From UBA993 sp964389365 (GTDB lineage: Bacteria > Bacillota > Dethiobacteria > DTU022): 64,000 nucleotides of DNA. The stretch spans positions 6,082 through 70,081 of the forward strand of contig CAYMDO010000008.1 of assembly GCA_964389365.1 (NCBI GenBank), given 5' to 3'. Positions 54,173-62,136 of the stretch are shown piece by piece (position 1 is the first letter of the stretch; every line of letters starts with the position of its first letter). The position numbers were made by a program, and so were the translations under genes. The notes beneath the pieces are model-generated. The model was not told where the DNA came from. It ran no database searches and saw only the letters and a program-made list of their open reading frames with translations.

Positions 54173-55642
54173 TTACCTTATGCCCAGTTCTTCCTCCCTG
54201 GCAGCAATAACCGCCAGCAGTTCTTCGTGCACCCCGCCCGGCAGGGGATCGGGCCGGTGAGTCTCCAGGATCTCCCGTGCCTTCTCATCACATACGGCAG
54301 CAAGATCCTTTGCGCCCTTTTCGTTCCAAAACTGCCGCATCCGCCGGTCGATATATAGCGGGCTGGACAGTTTGCGCATATGATGATAAGTATGATCCTC
54401 GGCTAAAAAGTGGCCACGCGCGCCTACGCTTTTGATCACGTCAACAGCCAGGGTATCATCGGTAACAGGGATCCCCTCCAGCACCTTCCTGGTCATGGCA
54501 ATAATCTCGTTATCCATGACCAGCTGGCCGAAACTCATCGTCAGGCCCATCTCAAGCATCCCCCCGCCGTAAATCATATTGGCACCTGCCAGGGCCGGCA
54601 ACAGGGTGGTGAGTGTCTTTTCATGGCCCGACTGAGCATCGGATAGTTTCGAATCGCCCTACGTGCCCGCCACATAGCTGGGCAGCAGGTACATCTGGGC
54701 CAGCTTGGCTACAGCCGCGCTGATCAAGCCAAGCTCCGGGCAGCCAACTGTTGCCGTGGTCTGTTTCAGGTCGATCATCGAAGTCGAACTGCCGTACATT
54801 ACCGGGGCTCCTTTCCTGGTTAACTGGGCGAGCACAATGCCGCCGAGTACCTCCGCATTGTGGGTAACCAGCGTCCCGGCCAGCGTGACCGGCGAGGTGG
54901 CGCCTGCAAGTGCCATCGAGAGTATGTTCTGGGGCAGGTTGGCCCGGGCATATTCGATGATCGGGTCGGCGCAGCCTTCCGAAATGGTTAAAGGGCTCTG
55001 TGGGCAGGTGCAGCCGGAGACAATCGGCCGCTCTTTTAACTGTTCACGCCCCCCCGCCACCGCTGCCGCCATTTCGATCAGCAGCTGTGCCGAGCGCTTA
55101 TCATGACAGGGCTGGGGCACATGCTTGGTTGTATTCGACACCGTAACCTCGTAGTTGTGCAGGCTTTCCATCTCGGGGTGCACGTCGCGGGGGGCAACAG
55201 TATTTTCAAGCATGTCGTACTGGTCGAGGGCATCGACCAGGCGGGCCACATCGCCCTTATCCTTCTTGGTCGATTTGCGGTATTCTCCGCTGTACGGATC
55301 GATAACCATCACCCCTTCGCCGAAGGGGCAGAAATTGACGCGGCCGCTCTCCAGCACAATATCGTGCTTCGGGTCGCGCCCGGCAAGAAAGACCTTTTTC
55401 GGGGCGCTGCCGATCGCTTCCTCCACAATATGGGCCGGTATTTTAACGATCCGGCTGTCCCGATCCACATTGCAACCCCCGCCCTCGTAAATATCTATGG
55501 CGTTGTTGCTCTGGACAAAAAGCCCGGTATATTCCAGCACCTCCAGCGTAGCGTCATGGATCATCTCTAAATCCGAATCGGAAAACAGGCTGAGGCTGCA
55601 GCCCAAAAAAGAGCTTCTGCCGGCTATCCGGTTTCTTTTCAT
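54173..55642 (-). CDS. mttB: Trimethylamine:corrinoid methyltransferase MttB, pyrrolysine (TAG) at codon 328
   Basis: MttB moves a methyl group from trimethylamine to the Co(I) of corrinoid protein MttC. ATG 55642 after AAAGGCAGGTGATTGTAA opens 327 sense codons ending PSYVAGT, then TAG (54661–54659). The same frame continues GDSKLSDAQSGHEKTLTTLLPALAGANMIYGGGMLEM to TAA at 54173. The full product would be 489 residues with pyrrolysine at 328; archaeal MttB has about 495 with Pyl at 334. Both halves are typical and no other lesion is present, so readthrough as Pyl, not decay, is the best explanation. Non-Pyl homologues (MtgB-type) have no TAG here. It lies 24 bases after mtbB. Confidence 0.92.
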
Positions 55643-55666
55643 TTACAATCACCTGCCTTTAACTGG

Positions 55667-57058
55667 TTATTTTAAGCCGGTCTTCGCTTTAAACCGTTCC
55701 ACCGAATTGATGCTGATTCCCAGGATCCCTGCAATCCTGATCTTGGCCTCAATGCCTTTTGCCGCCCCGGGTTCGGGCATCGGGTAGCCGATATCGAGGG
55801 ACTGCCTCAGTTCGCGCATCACCGAGCAATCACCCAGGTCAAACGGCGTTACCCCCAATTTGGCGGCAACATAATCTTTTGCCCGGTCGATCTTCAGGCC
55901 GCGGGCCAGCTGCATCCTCAACACCAGATCTCCGGCAGTGCGGATACCGCCCATCCCGACAGCAACTTCCTGTGTAGCCTCGTTGCCGAAAGGATCACCG
56001 GAGCCCACCTATAAACCGTCGGCCTTGCCAATCTCGACCAGCGACTTTGCCGCCCGCGATACAGCATCGACCGGCGGCACCGGCGACAAAGGCGTTGCCC
56101 CCACGCCCATGCCTACATTGGCATGGACCGGGATAGAAGCCGCTTCAGCACAAGCTTTGACAAAGGTGACCGCCCGTGCCAGGTTCCAGGGAAAAGTCTT
56201 ATTGCTGTTGGTATTGATCACCGGCCCGAAAATGCTGACCCCGGCTTTCGCAGCCAGCTCGGCCTGCCGGTGGGGATAGAGCCCGGCCAAACGCTGCCCA
56301 TCAAACTCAAGTTTACCGTGCATGCCAAGAATAAATTCGCCTGCCATACCCATCTCGATCCCCAGGCCGGGGTACTTTTGTTTAATTTCCCTCGCTGCCA
56401 GCAGCGCGGCCAGGATATCGGCATCGCCTGAAGCGCCGCAGGTGTCGAGGTTAATGCCGTCGGCGCCGGCAGCATACATACCCCCGGCTATATAGACTAT
56501 ATCCCTGACAGCCAACTCGACAGCTTTTTCCTGCGCCTCCCGCGCCTCCATAATTTTACCAAGCGGCAACAGCTCCGACCAGTTCTCGACCGGGCCGTCA
56601 GGTTTGGTGTAGAGGCCCAGGTTGGGCATCGCCCCGTAAAGAACCGGCATAATCGAGTTCACCTGCACATTTTCCATTACCTTGGCTTCATCGTGCAGGA
56701 TTGCTTTCACCGATTTAAAACTGTAGTCTATGTTGCCCAGGTCAAGCGAGTCGGCCGCGAGCACCTTTTCATGGACCTGGATCGCCGTGGCCCGGTCAAG
56801 CGAAATATTAGCCTGGTAGTTAATCTTGAAAGCCCCTGAATCAGAAGAGGTAACAATCTCTTTCCCCCTGACCACACTGGCCACATTAACCGGTGAAGTA
56901 ACTATCTCAAACAGGTAATCGAGCTCATCGGCATTAAGCTCCGGGATCTTTCCCCGGTCGGCCGCATCGCGAGTGCCGCTTTCAAGCTCATCCTTAATCT
57001 CTGCAGCGCTTAAGCGCACCGCTGATCCGTCGCCCATGCGGGTTAAAAATGATTCCAA
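55667..57058 (-). CDS. mtbB: Dimethylamine:corrinoid methyltransferase MtbB, pyrrolysine (TAG) at codon 350
   Basis: MtbB transfers a methyl group from dimethylamine to corrinoid protein MtbC. TTG 57058, nine bases after AGAGGTG, gives MESFLTRMGDG, matching the archaeal start; ATG 57112 is possible. The first part (HIDYSFK-like NIDYSFKSVKAIL, YGAMPNLGLYTKPDGPVENW, GADGINLDTCGASGD, GMHGKLEFDG, GPVINTNSNKTFPWNLARAVTF) ends IGKADGL. TAG at 56011–56009 follows, then VGSGDPFGNEATQEVAVGMGG in the same frame to TAA. Total 463 residues with Pyl at 350; Methanosarcina MtbB has about 467 with Pyl at 356 in a closely similar motif. First gene of a two-gene operon with mttB. Confidence 0.93.
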
Positions 57059-57112
57059 AACAGCAACACCTCTTTCAGCTATCATGCCCAGACGGCAGCT
57101 AAAGTAAACCAC

Positions 57113-57379
57113 TCTAATAATTCATGATCAACTGCCGTTCTCCTCTAACAAAAAAAGATCGGCAGGATGATGTTCAGGCCGGCAAAAGAGGTGGCTGCGG
57201 GAAATCCACCCCGGGCAGGGTAATCCTGAGTTTGCAGGAACCTGCCTTGGGCAATAATAACTTGATAACCTTACAGACAGAGTTTTATACGTTCTATACG
57301 TTCTATACGTTCTGCTTCAGATTACAAAGAAAGCAGTTACAATGACTATATACAACCGCGTAAAGGCCAGATAACGGAT
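57113..57379. other. Upstream region of mtbB
   Basis: About 270 bases with no convincing gene on either strand. It contains G/C-rich short inverted repeats (57160–57250) and the 9-base tandem repeat listed separately. I looked for a cobalamin riboswitch and for sigma-54 or sigma-A boxes reading toward mtbB and found nothing convincing. Confidence 0.4.
57282..57313 (+). repeat. Three 9-base tandem repeats (GTTCTATAC type)
   Basis: GTTTTATAC, GTTCTATAC, GTTCTATAC and the start of a fourth unit follow one another between the transposase remnant and mtbB. Confidence 0.6.
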
Positions 57380-57664
57380 ACAGAATTTGCTTTAAGTCTG
57401 ATGAGCAGAAAGCAGTTTGCAGAATACCACAATGAGGGTGGCGACGAGAAGTGCTTGGATATACGGGATGTGAAGAGGGTCGGTGACAGCAAGGCTCAGG
57501 CTATACTTCAGGCTGTCAGCCAATGTGGTGATGCATCCGAGTTTCAGGGATTGCCGCGTGAGAAGAGGGACCGGTATTTGGTTCACTTGAAAGAGAAGGG
57601 GTTATCTGTGAGCCAGATCGAAAGATTGACAGGTGTAAACAGGGGAGTTGTACGGAAGGCATAA
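57380..57664 (+). pseudogene. C-terminal remnant of REP-associated tyrosine (IS200-like) transposase
   Basis: The frame EFALSLMSRKQFAEYHNEGG...CLDIRDVKRVGDSKAQAIL...FQGLPREKRDRYLVHLKEKGLSVSQIERLTGVNRGVVRKA matches the C-terminal extension of RAYT/Y1 transposases. It ends with the characteristic helix-turn-helix SxxQIERLTGxxRGxVxKA. The catalytic HUH and Tyr part is missing; ATG 57401 opens 87 codons only. It marks past mobile-element activity at the border between the methylamine genes and the transporter operon. Confidence 0.75.
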
Positions 57665-57683
57665 TCGTGTTGTCAAACCCCCG

Positions 57684-57713
57684 TCCCCCCGGCACGCTTC
57701 CCCCCGGCACGCT
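57684..57713 (+). repeat. Perfect 15-bp tandem duplication (TCCCCCCGGCACGCT)
   Basis: Two identical copies at 57684–57698 and 57699–57713, directly after the transposase remnant; the GTCCCCC core resembles the repeat at 62023. Confidence 0.6.
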
Positions 57714-57786
57714 ATTATTCATGCCCTCTTCATCGCATTATTTAATTCATTCTTAAAAGTTTGCCATAAGAAAGGATTCTGACAAC

Positions 57787-57816
57787 TTGCCAGCGAATTG
57801 ATTAGCTGTTTATACA
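57787..57816 (+). promoter_or_regulatory. Probable sigma-A promoter of the SSS transporter operon
   Basis: TTGCCA (57787–57792), 18-base spacer, TATACA (57811–57816), followed by AGGAGGAGG and the ATG at 57839. Confidence 0.45.
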
Positions 57817-57838
57817 ATCAGTAGGAGGAGGATTTGAG

Positions 57839-59296
57839 ATGATTGGCACAATTGATTTGGTTGTTTTTCTGGTTTATTTTTTAGCTGTCATCATTATTGG
57901 TTTTGTCACCTACGGCAAGGTCAAAGGGGGCTCTGATTACGCCCTCGCCGGGCGCTCCCTAGGCTGGCCGGTTACGATCGGCACCCTGGTGGCCACGATG
58001 ATCGGTTCATCAGCTGCCATGGGCAAAGCAGGAACTGCCTTCGAATATGGCATCGGTATCATGTGGTCTCCGATTGCCATCTTCATTGGCTACATAGTGT
58101 TCAGTATTTTCATTGCCCATAAACTACGCCGGGCCAAAGCCTGGACAGTGCCTGATGTCCTCGAAAGACGGTTTGGCAGGGGCGTAAGAAGGCTGTCGGC
58201 AATAGTACTAGTTCTAGCTGTAATATCTATTTTTGGCGCCCAGCTGATCGCTATGGGTATTGTATTTCAACTGGCCGGCGAACCAATGGGCATAAACTAC
58301 CAGCTTGCGATTTTGATTGCCGGCTTTATTTTGGTTCTCTACACAACTTTAGGAGGTCTCTATGCTGTTGCATTTACCGATTTGCTCCAGTTCGGGATCA
58401 TGATTCCGGTTATTGCCATCGTTCTACCAATCCTGGTTTTCGGCAGCAGCGATATCAGTTTTGCCAACCTGACCAATCAACTGGAACCAAGGATGTTCAA
58501 CCTCTTCACCGGGGTCCCCTTTACCCTGATCCTCGGCCTGCTTTTTACGTACATTCCGGGTGTAATTATCGATCAATCGATCTGGCAGAGAGTTATGTCC
58601 GCCAAAAATGTGCAGGTAGCCCGCTGGAGCCCGGTGATCAGCGGCGCTATCTATTTTTACTTTAGCATTATTGTTGTCTTGATTGGCATGGTCGGTGCGA
58701 TCCTTTACCCCAATATTGTCGCTGAACAAGGAAATGCCGACGGTATTCTCCCAATGATGATCGCCCACTTCCTCCCCAAAGGAGTTACCGGTTTAGGCCT
58801 GACTGCACTTTTTGCCGTTGCCATGTCTACAGCCAGCACCTGTCTTTTGGTTGCCGCTGTTATCGTTGCCAAAGACCTAGTCCCGGCTTTCTCAAAGAAA
58901 ACATACACTGAAGGCGACGAGCTTCGCATTTCAAGAATCGCATCCGGAGTAATCGGTATTGCCGGGATTATCTTTGCCCTCACCTTCAGCGGCATATTCT
59001 GGATCATGCTGATTGCCTATGGTATTTTCGTCTCCGCTCTCTTCTTCCCGGTAATCGCCGCCCTCTTCTGGAAGAAAGCAACGAAAAAAGCGGCCATCAT
59101 CAGTATAATTGCCAGCACTATTGTAATGGTAGTCTTCCTGGTTATTCCGACTAACCTGGAGGCAGTTATACCGGCCGGGATTACAAGTTTTGTTTTAATG
59201 GTTGGAATCAGCCTGGCCACTTACCATAAGGAAGATCTAACCCCGCCTGTATTAAGTGACGAAGAACTGCAAAAGGCAAACAACGAAGCAACGTAG
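57839..59296 (+). CDS. Sodium:solute symporter (SSS family)
   Basis: 485 residues, about 13 TM helices. SSS hallmarks: N-terminal GGSDYALAGRSLGWPVTIGTLVATMIGSSA, GGLYAVAFTDLLQFGIM after TM5, and QRVMSAKNVQVA. Family members carry proline, pantothenate, glycine betaine-like or carboxylate solutes with Na+; the substrate is not readable. ATG follows AGGAGGAGGATTTGAG. It ends in TAG with TAA four codons on. First gene of an operon with the amidohydrolase (14 bases) and acyl-CoA ligase, so it probably imports their substrate. Confidence 0.9.
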   Translation: MIGTIDLVVFLVYFLAVIIIGFVTYGKVKGGSDYALAGRSLGWPVTIGTLVATMIGSSAAMGKAGTAFEYGIGIMWSPIAIFIGYIVFSIFIAHKLRRAKAWTVPDVLERRFGRGVRRLSAIVLVLAVISIFGAQLIAMGIVFQLAGEPMGINYQLAILIAGFILVLYTTLGGLYAVAFTDLLQFGIMIPVIAIVLPILVFGSSDISFANLTNQLEPRMFNLFTGVPFTLILGLLFTYIPGVIIDQSIWQRVMSAKNVQVARWSPVISGAIYFYFSIIVVLIGMVGAILYPNIVAEQGNADGILPMMIAHFLPKGVTGLGLTALFAVAMSTASTCLLVAAVIVAKDLVPAFSKKTYTEGDELRISRIASGVIGIAGIIFALTFSGIFWIMLIAYGIFVSALFFPVIAALFWKKATKKAAIISIIASTIVMVVFLVIPTNLEAVIPAGITSFVLMVGISLATYHKEDLTPPVLSDEELQKANNEAT

Positions 59297-59310
59297 GAGG
59301 TGATTTAATC

Positions 59311-60171
59311 GTGATTATCGATTTTGGCCTAACACCACCGCATCCGGCATTTATGGAGCTGTACCGCAATCCACCCAAGTATCTCGAAGGCTATAAGAAT
59401 CTCTATGTGTCTCAACTCGATGACCTCTTTGAGCATATTGACAAGCCGGTGGATGATTTCATCGGTTACCTGGATACAGTCGGGGTAACCAAGGCGGTTG
59501 TCAAAGCAAAAGATATTGAAACAACTTACCAGCGCAAGGTGAAAAATGAAGTTGTGGCCGGACTTGTTCAGGCCTACCCGGATCGGTTTGTCGGTTTTGC
59601 CGGCGTAGATCCATATAAAGGGATGGATGCTGTCCGGGAACTTGAATATGCAGTGCGTGATCTTGGTCTGCGCGGCCTGGCCATGGAACCGTTTGAATAC
59701 CACTTGCCGGCCAATGATCGCCGCTATTATCCCCTCTACAGCAAGTGTGTGGAACTGAACATCCCGGTAAACCTGCATTGCTCCATTAACTTCTCAACCA
59801 TGTCGCGTATGGATCATGGCCGACCAATCTATTTAGACGATGTTGCCGTCGACTTTCCGGAGCTGAAAATTGTAGCGATGACATCGGGCTGGCCCTGGGT
59901 GAGCGAACTAATCGGTGTAGCCTGGCGCCACCCCAATGTTTATATTGAAATAGCCGCCGTCCGACCGCGCTATTTTGCCATGCCAAACACCGGCTGGGGT
60001 GAACTGATGCATTACGGTAATACTGTCATTCAGGATAAAATACTTTATGCTTCCTCGTGGCCACTTCTGCCAATTGAACGAACAATCCAGGAAATCAGGG
60101 AACTGCCCTTAAAGGAAGCAGTTGTTGAAAAATGGCTCTATGGAAACGCAGCCCGGTTGCTCGAACTGTAA
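59311..60171 (+). CDS. Amidohydrolase-2-family protein with unusual metal site
   Basis: 286 residues, TIM-barrel amidohydrolase_2 (ACMSD/gamma-resorcylate decarboxylase group). Visible: ALYRGxAMEPF-like GLRGLAMEPFEYHLPANDRRYYPLYSKCVELNIPVNLHCS, then DDVAVDFPELKIVAMTSGWPWVSE and WLYGNAARLLEL. The usual N-terminal HxH reads D-F-G-L-T-P-P-H, and the usual C-terminal GSDWP is YASSWPLL, so two metal-binding positions look altered. Hydrolase or decarboxylase activity is therefore uncertain. GTG 59311 after TAGGAGGTGATTTAATC. Coupled to the acyl-CoA ligase, 14 bases downstream. Confidence 0.8.
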   Translation: MIIDFGLTPPHPAFMELYRNPPKYLEGYKNLYVSQLDDLFEHIDKPVDDFIGYLDTVGVTKAVVKAKDIETTYQRKVKNEVVAGLVQAYPDRFVGFAGVDPYKGMDAVRELEYAVRDLGLRGLAMEPFEYHLPANDRRYYPLYSKCVELNIPVNLHCSINFSTMSRMDHGRPIYLDDVAVDFPELKIVAMTSGWPWVSELIGVAWRHPNVYIEIAAVRPRYFAMPNTGWGELMHYGNTVIQDKILYASSWPLLPIERTIQEIRELPLKEAVVEKWLYGNAARLLEL

Positions 60172-60185
60172 AGGAGAGATACAAC

Positions 60186-61790
60186 ATGAACGATGACAGC
60201 ATCTACGATTGGACAACAGCGCAGAATTTAAGGCTCCTTCTCGAGCAGGCAGTCGCCAAATACCCGGATAAAGAGCTGCTGACCATTGAGGACGAGGGCA
60301 CCTACAGCTTTACCAAATTCAAAGAAGAGGTTGACCGCGTCGCCGATGTTTTGACCGGCTCAGGTATAAAAAAAGGAGACCTGGTTGGGGTAATGCTGCC
60401 CAATACCCTGCTCTTCCCGGTAACCACTTATGCCTGCTTCTCCTTCGGCGCCGTGATGATTCCGATCAATATCACCTACCGCTCTGAAGACGCACGCTAT
60501 GTGCTGAACTACACCGAACTGGCCACCCTGGTCACCACAGACCAGCTATACCGCGATACTATCGCTCCGATTAGGGAAGGTTGTCCTCACCTGAAACAGG
60601 TGCTGGTTACCGGAGATGCTGGCCGGAACGACCCGACAGTTCTTAACCTTAAAAACCTAGTCAAGGATGAACCTCCTGCACCACCGGCACTTGAGATCAA
60701 GGCAACAGATCTGGCCACCATCCTCTTCACCTCCGGCACAACCGGGTACCCGAAAGGGTGCATGCATGATCAAACCTACTGGCTCTACCTGGCCAAAAAA
60801 GTAGTTAACTACGCCGGGTTAACCGATCAAGACATTCTCCTCACCGCGCAACCCTTCTATTACATGGATCCGCAGTGGAACCTGGTGGCCTGCTTTATGT
60901 CCGGGGCAAAACTGATTATGATGAAAAGGTTTAGCCCCACCCGCTTCTGGGAACACCTGATCAATTACAAGGTAACCTGGTGCAATGCGATCATGGCCAA
61001 CTTACTGCACCAAACCATGCCTCCCAATATTAAGGAAAAGCACAGCCTGCGCCTGATGGCCTGCACCATCATTCCGACAACGCTTCATCAGGATCTTGAA
61101 GAAAAAACCGGCGTTGTCTGGCGGGCAAATTTTGGGATGACGGAAACCGGTTGCGACCTGATGGTGCCAATTGAAGCAGAACATCTTGTCGGCAGCGGTT
61201 GTATCGGCAGGGCCGTCTGGGGCCGTGAAGTACGAGTTGTTGATGAAAAAGATCGAGATGTTGAACCCGGTCAGGTCGGAGAAATGCTGCTGCGGGGAAA
61301 AGGCATCATGCAGGGCTACTATAAGAACCAGGAAGCAACTGATGAAGCTTTTCGCGGCGGCTGGTTCCATACAGGTGACCTGGTGACCATGGATCAAGAC
61401 GGCTGGGTCTACTTTAAAGGGCGCAAAAAAGATATGGTCAGGCGCAGCGGTGAGAATATCTCAACTCTTGAAGTTGAAAACATCTTAGTTTCGCACCCGA
61501 AAGTTAAGGATACCGCAGTGCTGGCCGTGCCCGATGATGTCCGAGGCGAAGAAGTTAAAGCTTATATCATCCCGGCTAATGGTGAATCGGTTGAAACAAT
61601 CCCACCACAGGAAATAGCTGAATACTGTGCTGAGCGCCTGGCACCGTTTAAAGTGCCCCGCTATTATGAGTACGTTGATGACATGCCCAGAACTTCTGCT
61701 TCAGAAAAAGTGGAAAAATATAAACTGAAAGAACAAAAAGAGGATTTACGTTTAGGCAGTTATGACCGGGTCGATAAAGTCTGGCGTTGA
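60186..61790 (+). CDS. Acyl-CoA synthetase, crotonobetaine/carnitine-CoA ligase (CaiC)-like
   Basis: 534 residues of the AMP-forming ligase superfamily. ATG 60186 after AAAGGAGAGATACAAC. P-loop TILFTSGTTGYPKG, A5 motif NFGMTETG, A7/A8 GGWFHTGDLVTMDQDGWVYFKGRKKDMVRRSGENIS and C-terminal catalytic Lys region (PRTSASEKVEKYKL). Gross resemblance is to CaiC and related ligases acting on carnitine-like or medium-chain acids; the exact acid is unknown. In its operon it would activate the product of the amidohydrolase or the imported acid to its CoA ester. Confidence 0.85.
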   Translation: MNDDSIYDWTTAQNLRLLLEQAVAKYPDKELLTIEDEGTYSFTKFKEEVDRVADVLTGSGIKKGDLVGVMLPNTLLFPVTTYACFSFGAVMIPINITYRSEDARYVLNYTELATLVTTDQLYRDTIAPIREGCPHLKQVLVTGDAGRNDPTVLNLKNLVKDEPPAPPALEIKATDLATILFTSGTTGYPKGCMHDQTYWLYLAKKVVNYAGLTDQDILLTAQPFYYMDPQWNLVACFMSGAKLIMMKRFSPTRFWEHLINYKVTWCNAIMANLLHQTMPPNIKEKHSLRLMACTIIPTTLHQDLEEKTGVVWRANFGMTETGCDLMVPIEAEHLVGSGCIGRAVWGREVRVVDEKDRDVEPGQVGEMLLRGKGIMQGYYKNQEATDEAFRGGWFHTGDLVTMDQDGWVYFKGRKKDMVRRSGENISTLEVENILVSHPKVKDTAVLAVPDDVRGEEVKAYIIPANGESVETIPPQEIAEYCAERLAPFKVPRYYEYVDDMPRTSASEKVEKYKLKEQKEDLRLGSYDRVDKVWR

Positions 61791-61803
61791 TAAATCAAGA
61801 AAT

Positions 61804-61835
61804 GCAGCGCTCTGTTTTTGACATCAGGGCGCTGC
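61804..61835 (+). terminator. Hairpin after the transporter–ligase operon
   Basis: GCAGCGCTCTG and CAGGGCGCTGC form an 11-bp stem with one mismatch around TTTTTGACAT. The T-run lies in the loop rather than after the stem, so termination is uncertain. Confidence 0.45.
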
Positions 61836-62008
61836 TAAACCTTAATGTAGAATGCTGGCTAACGAATTTTAATAATGTTGAACAGACAAAAAAGAGCTAT
61901 AACCACTTAATTAGGGAATAAGTTGATAGATTAATGATCTATCTTGAAATTTCCTTTAAAAATTAAGTGTGCAGAAAATAAAAACTAACAAAATGTGACT
62001 GTTGATGC

Positions 62009-62056
62009 AACACAAAAGAACCGTCCCCTAGTGTTTTTTGTCCCCTAGTGTTTTTT
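62009..62056 (+). repeat. REP-like element with 17-bp tandem duplication
   Basis: AACACAAAAGAACC leads into GTCCCCTAGTGTTTTTT, present twice without gap (62023–62039, 62040–62056). The AACAC...GTGTT ends are inverted and the GGGGACGGTTCTTTTGTGTT pattern is one I know as a dispersed palindromic repeat in clostridial genomes. The rest of the 346-base gap (61791–62136) is AT-rich and shows only the hairpin at 61804. Confidence 0.6.
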
Positions 62057-62136
62057 AAAAGAGACTTGATATAATCTTATAGGGTCAACTGCGATTAATT
62101 TATAGCTTTGGCCTTTTTGCACCAAATAAGAATTAT

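Noticed and set aside
54659..54661. mttB and mtbB as pseudogenes or assembly errors
   Set aside because: Each has exactly one interruption, always TAG, in frame, at the known Pyl site, with conserved flanks; random lesions would not give this twice.
57282..57313. CRISPR-like array
   Set aside because: The unit is 9 bases with no spacers; no cas genes or other regularly spaced repeats are present in the window.
57113..57379. Cobalamin riboswitch or tRNA-Pyl upstream of mtbB
   Set aside because: No B12-box-like GCCACTG, no pylT-like CTCTAAA anticodon loop and no convincing tRNA cloverleaf on either strand.
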